Origin: Dissophora ornata
Taxonomy: Eukaryota; Mortierellomycota; Mortierellomycetes; Mortierellales; Mortierellaceae
NCBI GenBank assembly: GCA_025201705.1
Contig: MU616820.1
Span: 1-39,384 of the forward strand
Direction: 5' to 3'
Length of the DNA stretch: 39,384 nt
The notes under the pieces were generated by a model that did not search any database, was not told the origin of the DNA, and saw nothing but the letters and a program-made list of their open reading frames with translations. The translations under genes and the position numbers were made by a program. This document shows positions 9,869 through 22,558 of this stretch, piece after piece. Each line of letters begins with the position of its first letter. Position 1 is the stretch's first letter.

Positions 9869-11131
9869 ATGTCAGGGCTACAGTTCGGACTCAACGTCAA
9901 GAAAAAGGGTGCGACACTCGCCAAGCCTAGACCAGCAGCAGGTCGACCCATAGGCGGCCGCAATGCTTTTGGCGACCACAGCTCTGACGAAGATAACCTT
10001 GATAAAGACGACAGCGAGCAGCCCTTCGCTTCCTCTTCAAGGTCAAAGCCAACTTCTTCCTCATCTACATCTTCTACCGCAGCTGTCAACAAGACCCTCC
10101 GACCTTACGCCACTGCAACCCTACAATCCACTAGCGTGATCGAACAGCAGAACGCAGCCCTGGCACAGGACCCGACCATCTTTGACTACGATGGTGTCTA
10201 CGACCAACTCAAAGCTGGTGACCGAGCACGAGAACTCGCCCGCAAACAAGACTCTGCGGAGCGGAAACCCAAATACGTCGCCGCCCTGTTACAGGCTGCA
10301 GAAACCAGGAAGCGTGATCGACAGATCGCAGAAGAAAAACGGATTGAGCGCGAGCGGGAAAAGGAAGGCGAAGAGTTCAAGGACAAAGAGATGTTCATTA
10401 CGCCAGCTTACAAGGCGCAAAAAGAAGCAATGCGGTTGGCAGAGGAGGAGGATCGGAAGAAGGAAGAGATGTTGGCGAAAGATAAGGATGGATCGTTGAT
10501 GCAGGGGTTCTATCGGACATTGTTGGATGAGCGGGCGAAACTGAGAACAACGGGTGTGGATCTGACAGTTAATGGCGCAGATGACGGCTTGAGCGCGAAG
10601 GGGTTGTCTGCAGATGCGATCAAAGCATTGGAGGAGGAGAAGCGACTGAAAGAAAAAGAAGACAGTGAGCGAGTCTTGGAGGCACGAGAGCGAGGCGTGA
10701 ATGTAGCGGTGAACGATGAAGGCAGGGTCGTCGACAAGCGCGAATTACTCAAGGGAGGGCTCAACATTTTGAAGAAGAAATCCACAGTGACATCGTCATC
10801 TTTGTCATCATCACGATCTGAGAGGGATACGCGGCATGGCTCCTCGGGTTATGACCGTGATCGTGCATACGCCGCGTACAAGGATGCAAAATACCGATCA
10901 TCGACTTCATCCCGTGATGAGCCAAGCACTGATCAGCGCGCAAGGATGACGGAACAAATCGAGCAGCAGCTGCTTGAACAGCAAAAGAAGGAGGAAGAAG
11001 AAGAGAAGAAGAGGCAAGAGTCAATCCGTGAGGCGCTTAAGCGGAAGAACCAGGATGACCAAGTTATGGATGCCAAGGCTCGCTACCTAGCAAGAAAGGC
11101 TGCGGCAGCAGCAGGAAAGACAGCGTCTTGA
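9869..11131 (+). CDS. NSRP1-like nuclear speckle splicing regulator
   Basis: A single exon of 420 residues. The core matches the NSRP1/CCDC55 (DUF2040) domain: DPTIFDYDGVYDQL (about 101-114), then RKPKYVAALLQAAETRK, a long charged coiled coil rich in Lys, Glu and Arg, and DKEMFITPAYKAQKEAM. Before it lies a Gly/Lys-rich start with an acidic patch (SSDEDNLDKDDSE). After about residue 240 the chain becomes charged and low in complexity, with Ser-Arg segments and a second coiled coil. NSRP1 proteins are nuclear and bind splicing factors. The ATG at 9869 is chosen because the family begins near here with a GLN-lysine-rich segment; the frame stays open further upstream but only across the GlyRS leader. 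An ordinary gene in its family, except for the absence of introns. Confidence 0.85.
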   Translation: MSGLQFGLNVKKKGATLAKPRPAAGRPIGGRNAFGDHSSDEDNLDKDDSEQPFASSSRSKPTSSSSTSSTAAVNKTLRPYATATLQSTSVIEQQNAALAQDPTIFDYDGVYDQLKAGDRARELARKQDSAERKPKYVAALLQAAETRKRDRQIAEEKRIEREREKEGEEFKDKEMFITPAYKAQKEAMRLAEEEDRKKEEMLAKDKDGSLMQGFYRTLLDERAKLRTTGVDLTVNGADDGLSAKGLSADAIKALEEEKRLKEKEDSERVLEARERGVNVAVNDEGRVVDKRELLKGGLNILKKKSTVTSSSLSSSRSERDTRHGSSGYDRDRAYAAYKDAKYRSSTSSRDEPSTDQRARMTEQIEQQLLEQQKKEEEEEKKRQESIREALKRKNQDDQVMDAKARYLARKAAAAAGKTAS

Positions 11132-11279
11132 AGTAATAAACATGTACATTATTCGGCAGATCTTTTTGCAAGGAAAAGAAGGACTTTCAGGCGCAGCTGG
11201 GTCTACAAAGCACTACCACAGTATAGCATTCAATTCAAATTCTATCTTATTGCAACTAAGGGCATTGGGCGTTGCGTGC

Positions 11280-14200
11280 TCATGAGATCTGCACCTCGCA
11301 ATCTGGAATAATTATGCGTAATTGCTGTGCGATTCCGTCCCGGACATGACTGGTAATCAATGACCCATAGATTCTCAACTTCTTCAGCGACACCGCTCGT
11401 ATCCCTCCACCAATACTCTCCGTCGGATGCTGTGCTGCATTGGAGAGGTGCTCGAACAGTTGTCTGGCCTGGTTATCCGAGATATTAGTTCCTTGCAAAG
11501 TCAACATCTCCAGCGTGTCGAACCGAAGACTCTGCAAAAGCGCGGTCCAATCGTCCTTGAGAAGATCGAAAAACCCAAGCTTAATGATTCGCAAACTGGG
11601 CGATGCAAGTGGGATCTGTAGCCACTGAATGTGAGGTGGATTGATCTGACAGTGTAACATTGTGCCATGAGAGTCATTCAGGGGCTGGATATCCAGCTCT
11701 TGCAGCAAAGGCATTGCGATTACATTCGCGAGCGCGGGCTTGGCCAATGGGAACGTTACTGCTCCCGTATTGCCTCTCCCCGAAATTGTGAAGGTCCTGG
11801 CCAGTGAGGACGCCGCCGATTGTTCAGACGCGACTGAGGAAAGAGAAGCCAGGAACTGTGACAATCCAAACGTGTGCAACTGTAGTCGGGTAATATGCGG
11901 ACTCATCCTGATAATGAACCGAGAGAGAGATGTTGTGGCCAGCTCCCGATATTGGCTCTGATCGGCATCGACAATCACATTCACTTTTGTGAGGGTCATC
12001 TCCGATAGCTGAGTCACTCTTGTCAACAGATCGAGGGACTCCTCGTCTAGCGTCGTGATGTCAGCATGGAGTCGCTGCAGACATGATCCCTTAGCCCTAA
12101 TAGCGTTGTGAAGTCCTTGTAGTAACCCCGAGGTGAAACAGAGACCTCCTGGAATCTTTTTCAGGGCCCATCCGAAAGCCCTCAAGATTTCTTCCCTCCC
12201 CGAGGAGTCGGGCCCAAGCAGTTCCAGATGTGTTCCCTGCGGATCTTGTGGGTCTGAAGTCCAGATCTTGTTCTGTGCCGTGGAGTCCATGACCTCAATA
12301 TGTTTCAGACATTTGTTGTATTCACAGCTTGTCGCAATGAGGTCATAGACCGGCAGGAACTCGTTCACCGAACATAGGATCCCAACCTCAAATAGTAGCT
12401 TATTTTCTAGGATGATTCTCTTCAAGGCGTCCCCCTCCGTTGCTAGATCGAACTCGCGGCATAAAACTAGCTTTCGAACATGCCCCGAGAAGACCAGCTG
12501 GGTATAGGGCTTCTTGTTAGTCGTAATCACCACAGACGCGATCTCTGCTTGAGGCTGTGCTACCATGATCTCGACTAACTCCTGTTGGTCTGCCTGTGTT
12601 ACACTCAATTCAAGGTTCTGGAGGTGTCGGAACCCTGATGTAGCATTCTTGACCATCGTAAAGGCTGCATCTATATCTGAGCACCTAAGTTTCAAATCCA
12701 CTAACCGAGGGCAATTTCGCAGGAGATCCTCTACCCGCTGTTGCTCCACTTTCCAATTCTCGATCGCACCTTGGACAGAAAGGACTCGCAGCTGGATCGC
12801 AGAGGACATAGAGGCCGTCGCCGAGGCTACAGTCTTGGTTAACCGGCTCCAGAAACCGTCACATCTCACTAAATAGAGCGCCTGGAGCTTTGTGTTCGCC
12901 ATCATCTGCAGAACAGGGTCAAATCTCCTGTTCCGATTAAAGAGATCTCGCGCTGGACCCTGTGTGCTGCAAAAATCGAGCTTGAGAATCACAACGTTTG
13001 TCTTCCGGATCGTATCCCTCAGCGTTCGGAGATCATCCAGAGCCGTCTCCCAGTCCAGCGCAAGAGACAGCTCCTGAATGAATTTAGCCCGCTCTAGAGC
13101 GGCATAAAACTGTTTGGCGATCATGGCAGACGAAAGCGAGACATGAACTTTTCCTGCAGCCTCTTCAAAGCGTCCAAAGTTAACAGCCACGATATCCCGG
13201 AACTGATTGACGGCGGCCTCGTGATAGTTTTCACGGTAATGATCCAGGCAAACCCATTTGACATGACCTTCGTTCGTTACGGTCCTGTACAGATTCCCCA
13301 GCACCTTGCTTTCATCATTGATCTTTAGAAACGTGCTCAAATGGCGTAAATCTGCACCTTCGAGTGCCTCCAACTCATGAACAGCATTTTGGGGACGATC
13401 CCACGCCCGACCTCGGTTCGGATCCGTGGCATCCGCTGTATTCCTGTCGATACTGTCAACCTGCTCCTTTGTGTTGTTAAAGTTGCACGTAAGAGTCTCC
13501 AGATACTGGATCGCATAGTCGACCTTAGGCTCTATACTGCTCTCTACAAACTCCAGTTTGTTCTGAACGTTGTCGATTCCATCGATTAGTTTTAGATGTG
13601 CCAATGGCGGGACCACAATGCCGGCTACAATGACTCCGTACTTGAGCATCTGTAATAGCGTCAGAATATGGGCGCCATACTTCTGGAAGAACTCATTAGG
13701 TCGGTCGAGGTCATATCCATCATGTTTCGCCAAATGTATATTATGGGTTGCCATCCTGGGTCCACTGGCTGATGTAGAATAACTGGAGCCACTCTCCACA
13801 CTCGTCGTGCTGCCGCTACCCCAAGATGCCTGGTAGTTTTGCAGCGGTGTTGACTGTTGTTGGTGGTGTTGCACAGGCTGTTGTAACTGCCTCGCATGGT
13901 CTCCGCACTCGCACAAGAAATACAATCGAAACCGACTTGTGAACGGATTGAGGACCATATCTCTCCTCTGTGTCTCGCGCGGCAAGACAATAAACAATCT
14001 CGGGATCGGGTACTCGTGTAACTCGTACGTCTGTGTCAAGACCGCTTGCACTCGATTCTGGATTACAGCGAGCCGGTCCAGAGCCTGTTTTTGCATCTGC
14101 AACATCTTTTGCTGCATCTCAGCCGATGTCTGCTGCATTTCTAGCATTTGAAGCTGTAGTTCTTGGTTGCGCGCCATCTCTGTGTGCAAGTTCAAGAACG

Positions 14201-14978
14201 AGGTCCGGATCTCCTGTTTGATGGACTCAGCTTGGTGAAGTTGACCAGATTTGATCGACTGTTCGAAATGGCCGAATAGTTGGGCGGATGTTTGGAGAGT
14301 AGATTGGATTTGAGGGATGAGCTGACTGGTCGTTGGGGTTGCTGGAGTGCTTGACCTCCCTCCTGCCGAATTGCCTGACGCCCTAAACGTGCTCGGGCTT
14401 CGGGAAATACCGCTGGGCGTCTTTGGTATACCGTCGGGAGTCTCAACAAGGAACTGTTGACCGGCGTCATCACCGGGTATGTAGGAAGTGTTGACAGATA
14501 GACTAGTCAGGGACTGGGCGAGTTCTTGGTCACGATCAAATGGGCTGTGATTTTCGCTGCCATGCGGGGAGTGAATATATAGGGAGTTGACTGAATTGTC
14601 GGAAGAGTTTCGCAATATTGGTCCAAGACTGGTGTTGTTGGACAGAACAACGTCTAAAACGATCCCTGGATGGTACTTTATACATCGTGGCTCGATTCTA
14701 ATCTTGCATAGTTCGACAGTAAAAGAAAAGTTAATATCCATAGTGCATCCTCCTCATGTCTCTTTTCTTTTTTGCAGTTGTTCGTACCGCTGCCGCTTTG
14801 AATCTCGGGCAAAGGAGACGGCAATATCCCCATGCATGACGCAGTGAATTCCCGGGAACTGGAACTCGATATCGTCCCAGAACACAATATCCATCCCGGT
14901 TCCCTCGTCTGTTGAAGCCTCAATACGGATATGAGGCCCATCAGGGGCAACCCTGAATGATTGGTATTTTTCGTCCAT
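11280..14978 (-). CDS. large coiled-coil and leucine-rich (RNI-like) protein
   Basis: Two exons, 14978-14788 and 14697-11280, give 1202 residues. The 90-nt intron (GTACGA...TTAG) splits an Arg codon. Segments in order: a compact N-terminal module (RVAPDGPHIRIEAST, IVFWDDIEFQFPG) running across the splice into IKYHPGIVLDVVL; a Ser/Thr/Pro linker; a Gln/Met-rich coiled coil (about 189-290); a module PIPRLFIVLPRE with FLCECGDH (about 294-331); a strongly hydrophobic stretch (about 408-430) that could span or insert into a membrane; a region with GHVKWVCLDHYRENYH; and from about residue 600 irregular leucine-rich repeats (LQALYLVRC, LVDLKLRC, LQNLELSV, LRIIKLGFFDLL). I recall similar proteins as an expanded family in Mortierella-type fungi, function unknown. 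The layout resembles a sensor or scaffold, but that is inference. It has no ATPase domain. The start has a weak context (T at -3). Confidence 0.8.
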
Positions 14979-16439
14979 TGAACTAGGCCGCCTTCTTCGT
15001 TTGGTTCCTGTTTCTGATCTGCACTCTGAAGGGCAATACTGTGTTTGCGCTGAGGTCGCTTGTTAGATAGCCGGGGTTTCGCAGCAGAAGTTAGACAGGG
15101 CAAATCTGACCAGCTTTTGGAAGATGATGGGGAGAGGACAAACTAAAGAAGGTGGTTAAAAGGTAAGGGGGTGAAAAAAAAGGTCCTAATAATGTGCAGC
15201 ATGCTCACTGTAAATTTTTCCTGCAACCTCTCCAAAGTAGGCTATGGTGTACCTACTCGGCACCAATGCCCACATGACAGCTTGAGGTATTTCTGCAAGA
15301 AATGATAGCCTGGACCTACTTGTCCTGTGTGCACAAATTGATTCGCACAGCTGTTTCGCGACGGGTGATCAATTTGAGGGGTAGTATGGAATACCGAATT
15401 GTGTAAACCGAGGATTTGAAAGGCCTTGAAAAGATCCGCATAGCTCGAGAATGGTTTTTGCGCGAAACAGTGTGTATCCATGCTATCTCCATCTGCTTCC
15501 AACCTGTACACAGGATAGATTCTACGATTGCCATGGCTAATTTTGTAGAAGACGCTGCAAGATCGCTTGGACGTTATTGACCGTTATTGGTGGGTGAGTA
15601 GATGCTATTGTAAACAGTGGCGCCGTTTTATATCATGCAGAGGGTGCCCTGACATGCTCGGGTTAAATCATGCCTTATTGAAAATCAGGTGACAGGTATT
15701 CCTTTCCGCATGTGCAGCAGGTGGAGGGTGAATAAAACACCGAAGCTTGAAAGCCCTGGTTTTAAATCCTTACCATTCCTATCCGGACGGGATCACGTAT
15801 ACTTTAATGAGGTTCTACTGACGAAGTATACTGCTGACACCATTACCGAACACAACAAGCCTTTCTCTGTATGAGCTTTGCAAACTCGTCTTTTTCGGGG
15901 GCGCGTGTTCTTGGAGATTGTGCTAATTTTTGGAAACACCCATGCAACACCTGTTGCTCATTTTATTTAATCATTTTAACGCGAAGGGCATCTCGGGAGT
16001 GCATGGAACAGCGCGAGCGCAGTTTGTGTGCGTGCATGGGCTAGAGAGACAGCCGTAAGAAAGAGCTATAGGGGGCGCCAGCCTGGCACGTACTTCCTGG
16101 CTACGCTGGATGGTGTGTGTATTGTAGGGTTCTAGCAGTCACCATAGAAAACATAAACAATAAAAAAATCCAAGTTCCAGTCAGCATCGCACTGCTTCTT
16201 TTTTGACCTTCGCTTCTTCCTCTGGACCACCGCTTTCTCCTCGCTCGAGACGTCCTTGGTTGTGCTGAAAAGGCATACACACTGCCCCAACAAATCCTAT
16301 CCTTGCGCTTTGGAGAACCCTTGTCGTTGTTCGGCCATCTCTTGTTCTTGACACAATTGTCGTCGCCTTTTCGTTTTCCATTTTTTGTTCCACACACTTT
16401 TCGTAATACCCAAATACAGACCCGCCGTACACGTTCGTA
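14979..16439. other. intergenic, divergent promoters
   Basis: About 1.46 kb between the leucine-rich gene (minus) and the Pol III subunit gene (plus), presumably with both promoters. Short minus-strand frames at 15242-15534 have mixed composition but match nothing I recognise. The last 250 bases before 16440 are pyrimidine-rich on the plus strand, typical of a fungal leader. Confidence 0.4.
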
Positions 16440-19400
16440 ATGATTTCAAAGAACCTGGAGGAGGCAAAGGCCGATGTCAAGATGGGCCTCAAGGAGGCTC
16501 GGGAGCATGCAGAAGCACTCTTTGGGGGCAAAGGTCTCACCGACCCCATTCCTACAGTCGAGGTGAGTCACGAGAACTGTGCCACCATAACACAAACTGC
16601 GCCAGGTCCGAATAGCATCCAGGCTGACACCATTCGTCCACTGCCCGTGTCAATTGCTATAGGATAAATGGAAACTGTTGCCTGCGTTCTTGAAGGTCAA
16701 GGGTCTGGTCAAGCAGCACATCGACTCGTTTAACTACTTCATCAACGTAGACTTGGAGAAGATCATCAAGGCGAACGAGCGAGTCAAATCCGATGTCGAT
16801 CCCCATTTTTACCTGAAGTATGTGCCCGGTAGCTACATTTTATATGTGTTCAGTTGTACGACGTCCAACATTACAATTAGACGTTTACTAATCGATGTAC
16901 TTCCATGCCATTGTCAATAGATATACTGGAATCAGAGTTGGTGCACCAGAACGACCGGATCAGGAAGCAATGAACAGATCCTACACACCACATGAGTGTC
17001 GCCTTCGTGACTTGACATACTCTGCTAATATTTATGTCGACATTGAATACGTTCGCGGACGCCAGATCGTAAGGCGTAAGGGTGTACCAATTGGACGGAT
17101 GCCGATTATGCTTAGAAGTTCGCACTGCGTCCTAACAGGAAAAAACGAATTGGAGTTGGCCAAGATGAACGAGTGTCCACTGGATCCTGGCGGATACTTT
17201 GTAGTCAAAGGTGTCGAGAAAGTCATTTTGGTTCAGGAACAAATGTCAAAGAATCGTATCATTGTCGACGTTGATCGCAAAGGATTTGTTCAGGCAGGAG
17301 TTACCAGGTAAAACATCCAGCGGCGCACATGACGATATTTTCAGCTTCTGGTCACATACGGATATTAGGGATATACAACTAACATCAGATATACCGTCGC
17401 TTGTGATCCAGTTCTACCATGGAGCGCAAGTCTAAGACATACGTAGGAACAAAGAACGGCAAGATTTACCTCAAGCACAACTCCATCGCCGAGGATGTTC
17501 CAATCGTTATCGCACTAAAGGCTATGGGCATGCAGTCAGACAAGGAAATCACGCAGCTTGTTTGCGGACAGGATTCAAAATATATCGACAAGTTCTCGCC
17601 CAACCTTGAAGAGTGCTCCAAGATGAAGATTTTCACTCAGCAACAGGCGCTGGATTTCATCGGAACCAAAGTCAAGGCACCCAAGCGTTCCTTCGGACCT
17701 GGTCTCCGCAGGCCACCAGTATGTCTCAGCTATTATTGAAAGTGTAATGCAGATCAGAAGGATGCCTGAGTAACCATTCTAACAATATCCCATGTCTATA
17801 CTGAACCTAGGCTGAGGAAGCACTCGACGTTCTTGCAAGTGTTGTTCTGGCGCACGTAGAAGTTCACGATAACAACTTCAGACCCAAGTGCATTTATGTC
17901 GCTGTCATGACGCGCCGTGTAGTAATGGCTATGCTTCGCGGTGACTTGGTTGATGATCGCGATTACGTCGGAAACAAGCGTCTGGAATTGTACGTTTTTA
18001 CTGCACAATGGAACATGAATATGTTACATTATTAGACCGTCTCTCATCATCTCAGTCTTCAACTGATGGATCGTTTAGGGCTGGGCAGTTGCTTTCGTTG
18101 CTATTCGAGGATTTGTTCAAGAAATTCAACACGGATTTGAAGATGAACATCGATAAGGTGCTGAAGAAACCCAACAGGACCCAGGAATTCGATGTGTACA
18201 GTCAACTGCTATTCCACGGAGATCACATCACGTCGGGATTTGTTCGCGCCATTTCCTCCGGTAACTGGAGCTTGAAGCGTTTCAAGATGGAGAGGGCTGG
18301 TATCACACAGGTGTTGAGTCGCTTGAGTTTCATTTCGGCACTCGGTATGATGACCCGTATTTCGTCGCAGTTTGAGAAAACCAGGAAGGTATCTGGACCA
18401 AGAGCACTGCAGCCTTCACAGTGGGGAATGCTGTGTCCATCAGATACCCCAGAAGGAGAGGCTTGCGGTTTGGTCAAGAATTTGGCCCTCATGACACATA
18501 TTACCGTCGATGACGAGGAGGAACCTCTTGTCAAGCTGGCATTTATCCTTGGTGTTGAAGGTACTGTGGGATTCTCGGCCATTTTGGCGGTATCCCGTTG
18601 TGCGCACGCTCGCACTAACAGAGAATGATCTAACGTATAATGTTTTTTTGCTCTTGTAGACGTGTCGCTGCTTACTGGACCGGAGGTGTATCTGCCTGAC
18701 ACATTTATGGTGTTCCTGAACGGAAACATTCTGGGAATCACTCGCCACAGCAAACAGTTCGTCGCAGCATTCCGTCGCATGCGCAGAGCAGGCCGCATCT
18801 CAGAGTTTGTCAGTATCTTTATCAGTGACCATCACAACTCTGTCCATATCTCTTGTGATGGCGGTCGTATTTGCAGGCCGCTTATTATTGTCGAGAAAGG
18901 CAAGCCTAGAGTCAAGTCGGAGCACATTGAACAGCTTTCTGCGGGAAATCTGTCCTTTGACGACTTCTTGCGGCTGGGATTGATTGAATACCTGGATGTC
19001 AATGAGGAGAGTGATTCCAACATTGCTCTTTACGAGCGCGAAATTATCCCAGAGTCAACCCACGTCGAAATCGAGCCTTTTACTATTCTGGGCGCTGTCG
19101 CTGGTCTTATTCCTTATCCTCACCACAATCAATCTCCCCGTAACACATATCAGTGCGCCATGGGTAAGCAAGCCATCGGAGCTATCGCTTATAACCAGCT
19201 GAACCGCATCGACACTTTGCTGTACCTCATGGTCTACCCCCAGCAACCCATGGTCAAGACCAAGACGATCGAGATGATTGGATACGACAAGTTGCCTGCC
19301 GGACAGAACGCTACCGTCGCTGTCATGTCGAACTCTGGATACGATATTGAGGATGCTCTGGTCTTGAACAAGGCTTCGCTCGATCGTGGATATGGTCGTT

Positions 19401-20605
19401 GCCAAGTGCTTCGTAAATATGCTACTTTGCTTAGACAGTACCCCAACGGAAGCTATGATCGTCTCGCAGATCCTCCAGTTCACCCGGACGATCCTAGCAT
19501 TGTACAGGAGCGATTTGAGGTCCTGGACAAGGATGGTATTGCATCTGTTGGAGAGAGGATTAAGCCCGGCCAAGTTTACATCAACAAGCAGATGCCCACG
19601 AACACCAGCTCTGACATTGGTGTCAACTCGAGGGACCCTACAGCCAATGCTTACAAGAACGCGCCCATGTCGTACAAGAGTGCCATGGAGGGTTATGTGG
19701 ACAAGGTCCTGATGACTACAACGGACAATGACCAAACTTTGATCAAGGCGCTGATTCGACAGACCCGTCGTCCAGAATTGGGAGACAAGTTCTCGTCTCG
19801 TCACGGACAAAAGGGTGTTTGCGGTATCATTATCCAGCAAGAAGATATGCCGTTCTCGGATCTCGGTATCTGCCCAGATGTGATCATGAACCCCCACGGT
19901 TTCCCCTCGCGTATGACGGTCGGAAAGATGATCGAGTTGCTGGCAGGCAAGGCAGGAGTGTTGAAGGGACAACTACAGTACGGAACCGCGTTCGGAGGAT
20001 CGAAGGTTGAGGATATGAGTCGCATTTTGATCGAGAACGGATTCTCATATTCGGGCAAGGACTATGTGACGAGCGGAGTGACAGGAGAGGCGCTGTCAGC
20101 GTACATTTACTTTGGACCTGTTTATTATCAGAAACTGAAGCACATGGTCATGGACAAGATGCATTCACGTTCGCGTGGTCCTCGTGCGGTCTTGACACGC
20201 CAGCCTACAGAGGGTCGTTCGAGGGATGGTGGTCTGCGTCTGGGAGAGATGGAAAGAGGTAAAGGACCTAACAGAATCGTTATTGTTGTGTTCATAATCC
20301 GGGGAAAGATTTTACTAACTAACACCCGTCTACGTTCTTTGATGACTGTCGTTTGATCAATAGATTGTCTCATTGGTTATGGTGCAAGTATGTTGCTGCT
20401 GGAGCGTTTGATGATCTCGTCCGACATTTTTGAGATTCATGTGTGCGAGATGTGTGGTCTATTGGGATACGCCGGCTGGTGCCAGCACTGCAAGAGCTCG
20501 AAGGGCATGGCTAAGATGCAAATCCCATATGCATGCAAGTTGCTCTTCCAGGAACTGCAGTCAATGAATGTCATCCCCCGCCTGCAACTCGAGAATGTTT
20601 TTTGA
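16440..20605 (+). CDS. RET1: RNA polymerase III second-largest subunit (RPC2)
   Basis: Forms half of the Pol III active cleft, which makes tRNAs and 5S rRNA. Eight exons: 16440-16562, 16663-16817, 16921-17307, 17412-17718, 17811-17989, 18079-18560, 18660-20258, 20364-20605. They give 1157 residues; the yeast and human proteins are about 1130-1150. Introns are 89-105 nt, all GT-AG, and frame holds across every junction. Hallmarks: [125 protein letters not shown]-terminal zinc site is complete (Cys1105, Cys1108, Cys1117, Cys1120). Pol III identity rather than RPB2 is shown by [10 protein letters not shown] with [12 protein letters not shown] and the short C-terminal end. Residues 1-36 have no counterpart I know and form a charged helix. 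The ORF track does not show these exons joined, so boundaries are manual. Confidence 0.95.
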
Positions 20606-20626
20606 TTGAAATAAGCTGCAAAAAAA

Positions 20627-20669
<43 letters not shown>

Positions 20670-22413
20670 AGAAGCAAAACAACACAGCACCCGAGATACG
20701 CATACAATGTTCTTTTCTCTCATTTTTTTTGTATGCGTAAAATAATTGCATATACATAAAATAAAATAACATAGCAATAGCAAAGCAAGCTGTGGTTCCT
20801 TTGTGTATCCAATGGATTGACATTGGCATTGGTGGGAATGAAAAAAAAACTGGGGTTCATGGCTACGAGTCGGATAGTTGACTTGACGCGTCTTGTCTTG
20901 TACTCCACAAAGACACAAAGATTAAAGACTCAAGCAATCTGAGCATTGTTTTTTTTTTTCCCTCGTTTCTCTCTTTTTTTTTTTTTTTTTTTTTTTTGGT
21001 GTTTGTCTGGTGTGGGGGTAAATAAAAACGCCCTTGTCACTGTTTTTGCCGTTGGTAGTGGTTGGAATAGAACAGGCAGCAAGGGTCACTACAATGAAAT
21101 GACATGAGGTACAGGGGCTTATCTTTTCTTTTCGACTCCCTCTCCCTCTCCTGACCATTCTTTTTTTTTTTTATGCTTGACGATGTCATCACGCGGAAAA
21201 AGAATCAGAATAGGGTCGTGTCGAGTCGTAAAATAAACATTGCAAACATTTCTGTCTTTTTTTTTTTTATCTTTTGATGAAACTGAGAAATGGAAAGGCG
21301 CGAACCATCTCGAACATCGACATGGAACTGAGGCATTTTTAATTCCCTTCTTTTCCCTTTTCGATGGTTTTGACCACGGACGACGAGGGATCGAGAAGGG
21401 AAGGGAAGGGAGGAGGAGGTACCACAAAAAAGCCGGTCTCCTTTTTTGGACTGGGTGCTCTGGTGGATCAATTTCAAGATATGCGAGGTGGGGAAATGGT
21501 AGATGTATCAATGCTATTAGCTGAGCAGTGTGCATGGACAAGCCAAATAGAAACCGGGAGCCGAGCAAGAACCAAAATGACCCACATCGTGTATTTTGCA
21601 GATGTTAGTATTCACATGGGTGTGCGCTCGCCCTGGTGCGCGTCTGACTGTGTGTTTTGTGTTTGCAATGGTGCTGATACTCGTCTTGTGGTCATGCACT
21701 AGCATTTGTTTGTTGTTGTGTGTGAGAATGAATGCAGGTTTTGTGGTGTGTCTGTCCCCATTGGTGCGTCTCGTCGAGTGGATGAGCTGCCTCGACAAAG
21801 AAAGTAATGCGAGTAATGCAAATAATGCGAATGCTTCCTATACCCCAGCCTCACTGCACTGCATTTGTTCCTGTGCCAATGCTCTCTGCATGAAGCGCGT
21901 GTTGAACAAGTCTCATCCAGGCACGTTTCCTTCCGACGTGGTTTTATTGCGCCCTTCCTCCCTTCCGCTTGCCTGCCAGCAATCCCCCCCCTCCTCCTTC
22001 TCCTCTTTCTTTCTCACACTCTCTCCTTCGTTTACCCCCATCCGCTCCCCCCATCAGCTGCATCCGCTCCATTCATTCTCCACATAACTCATTCCGCCCT
22101 GGCAATGGTGCTTACTCCCGTGCAGTTGAATACGAGCACAGCTTCACAAACAAACAAAATAAGATTTGCACACCTCGTTCCCTTGGCCTGACATCACCCA
22201 CCGTCAATCGTATCCAAAATAATATCCGAACCATTTACGCTCCTTTCCTCACCTTTCCTCACTATTCCTTCTCTTCCCTTTCCCCCCCTTCCGGATCATT
22301 CAAAATCACTGCACGCCTTTACTACATCCCCATTTTCCTGCACGAGGAGCGAGAGTCGTAGAGACCGCGCGCGTATTACCGTACAGAAGACAAGAGAGGA
22401 TGAGTTCGTGGAC
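20606..22413. other. intergenic with homopolymer tracts and C/T-rich leader
   Basis: About 1.8 kb holding the 3' end of the Pol III subunit gene, an A-tract ladder just after its stop, a T23 run near 20974-20996, T10-T12 runs near 21160 and 21257, a short repeat of AATGCRAATA type (about 21804-21832), and a long C/T-rich stretch (about 21940-22300) that is probably promoter and leader of the gene at 22414. No coding frame here is convincing. Confidence 0.45.
20617..20682 (+). repeat. A-tract ladder (A8-A16 spaced by GC)
   Basis: Beginning 12 bases after the stop codon of the Pol III subunit gene, runs of about 8 to 16 A residues are separated by GC or GAAGC, four to five times in a row. In the transcript this would be an A-rich start of the 3' UTR. 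Confidence 0.85.
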
Positions 22414-22558
22414 ATGGCGATGGCAACAACCATTCCCGTTACTCCTCTGCCCATACCCTCCTCTTATTCATCGCCTTCTCCTGCCCCTTATAGACAATAC
22501 ACTATCACAAAGTCCTTGTCGAACGCTGCATCCTCGACTGGTGCCAATGCTGAGGTAG
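22400..22558 (+). promoter_or_regulatory. overlapping upstream ORF
   Basis: An ATG 14 bases before the presumed start of the disordered-protein gene, in another frame, opens 52 codons and ends inside that gene. If it lies on the mRNA it would reduce initiation at 22414. The context is AGGATGA (A at -3), better than average. The transcript start is unknown. Confidence 0.35.

Noticed and set aside
15242..15534. Two overlapping minus-strand frames of 72-89 codons
   Set aside because: No start context, domain or splice signals support a gene; probably chance.
19055..19972. 305-codon minus-strand open frame within the Pol III subunit gene
   Set aside because: It lies entirely opposite a coding exon with every expected RPC2 motif, so it is an antisense shadow.
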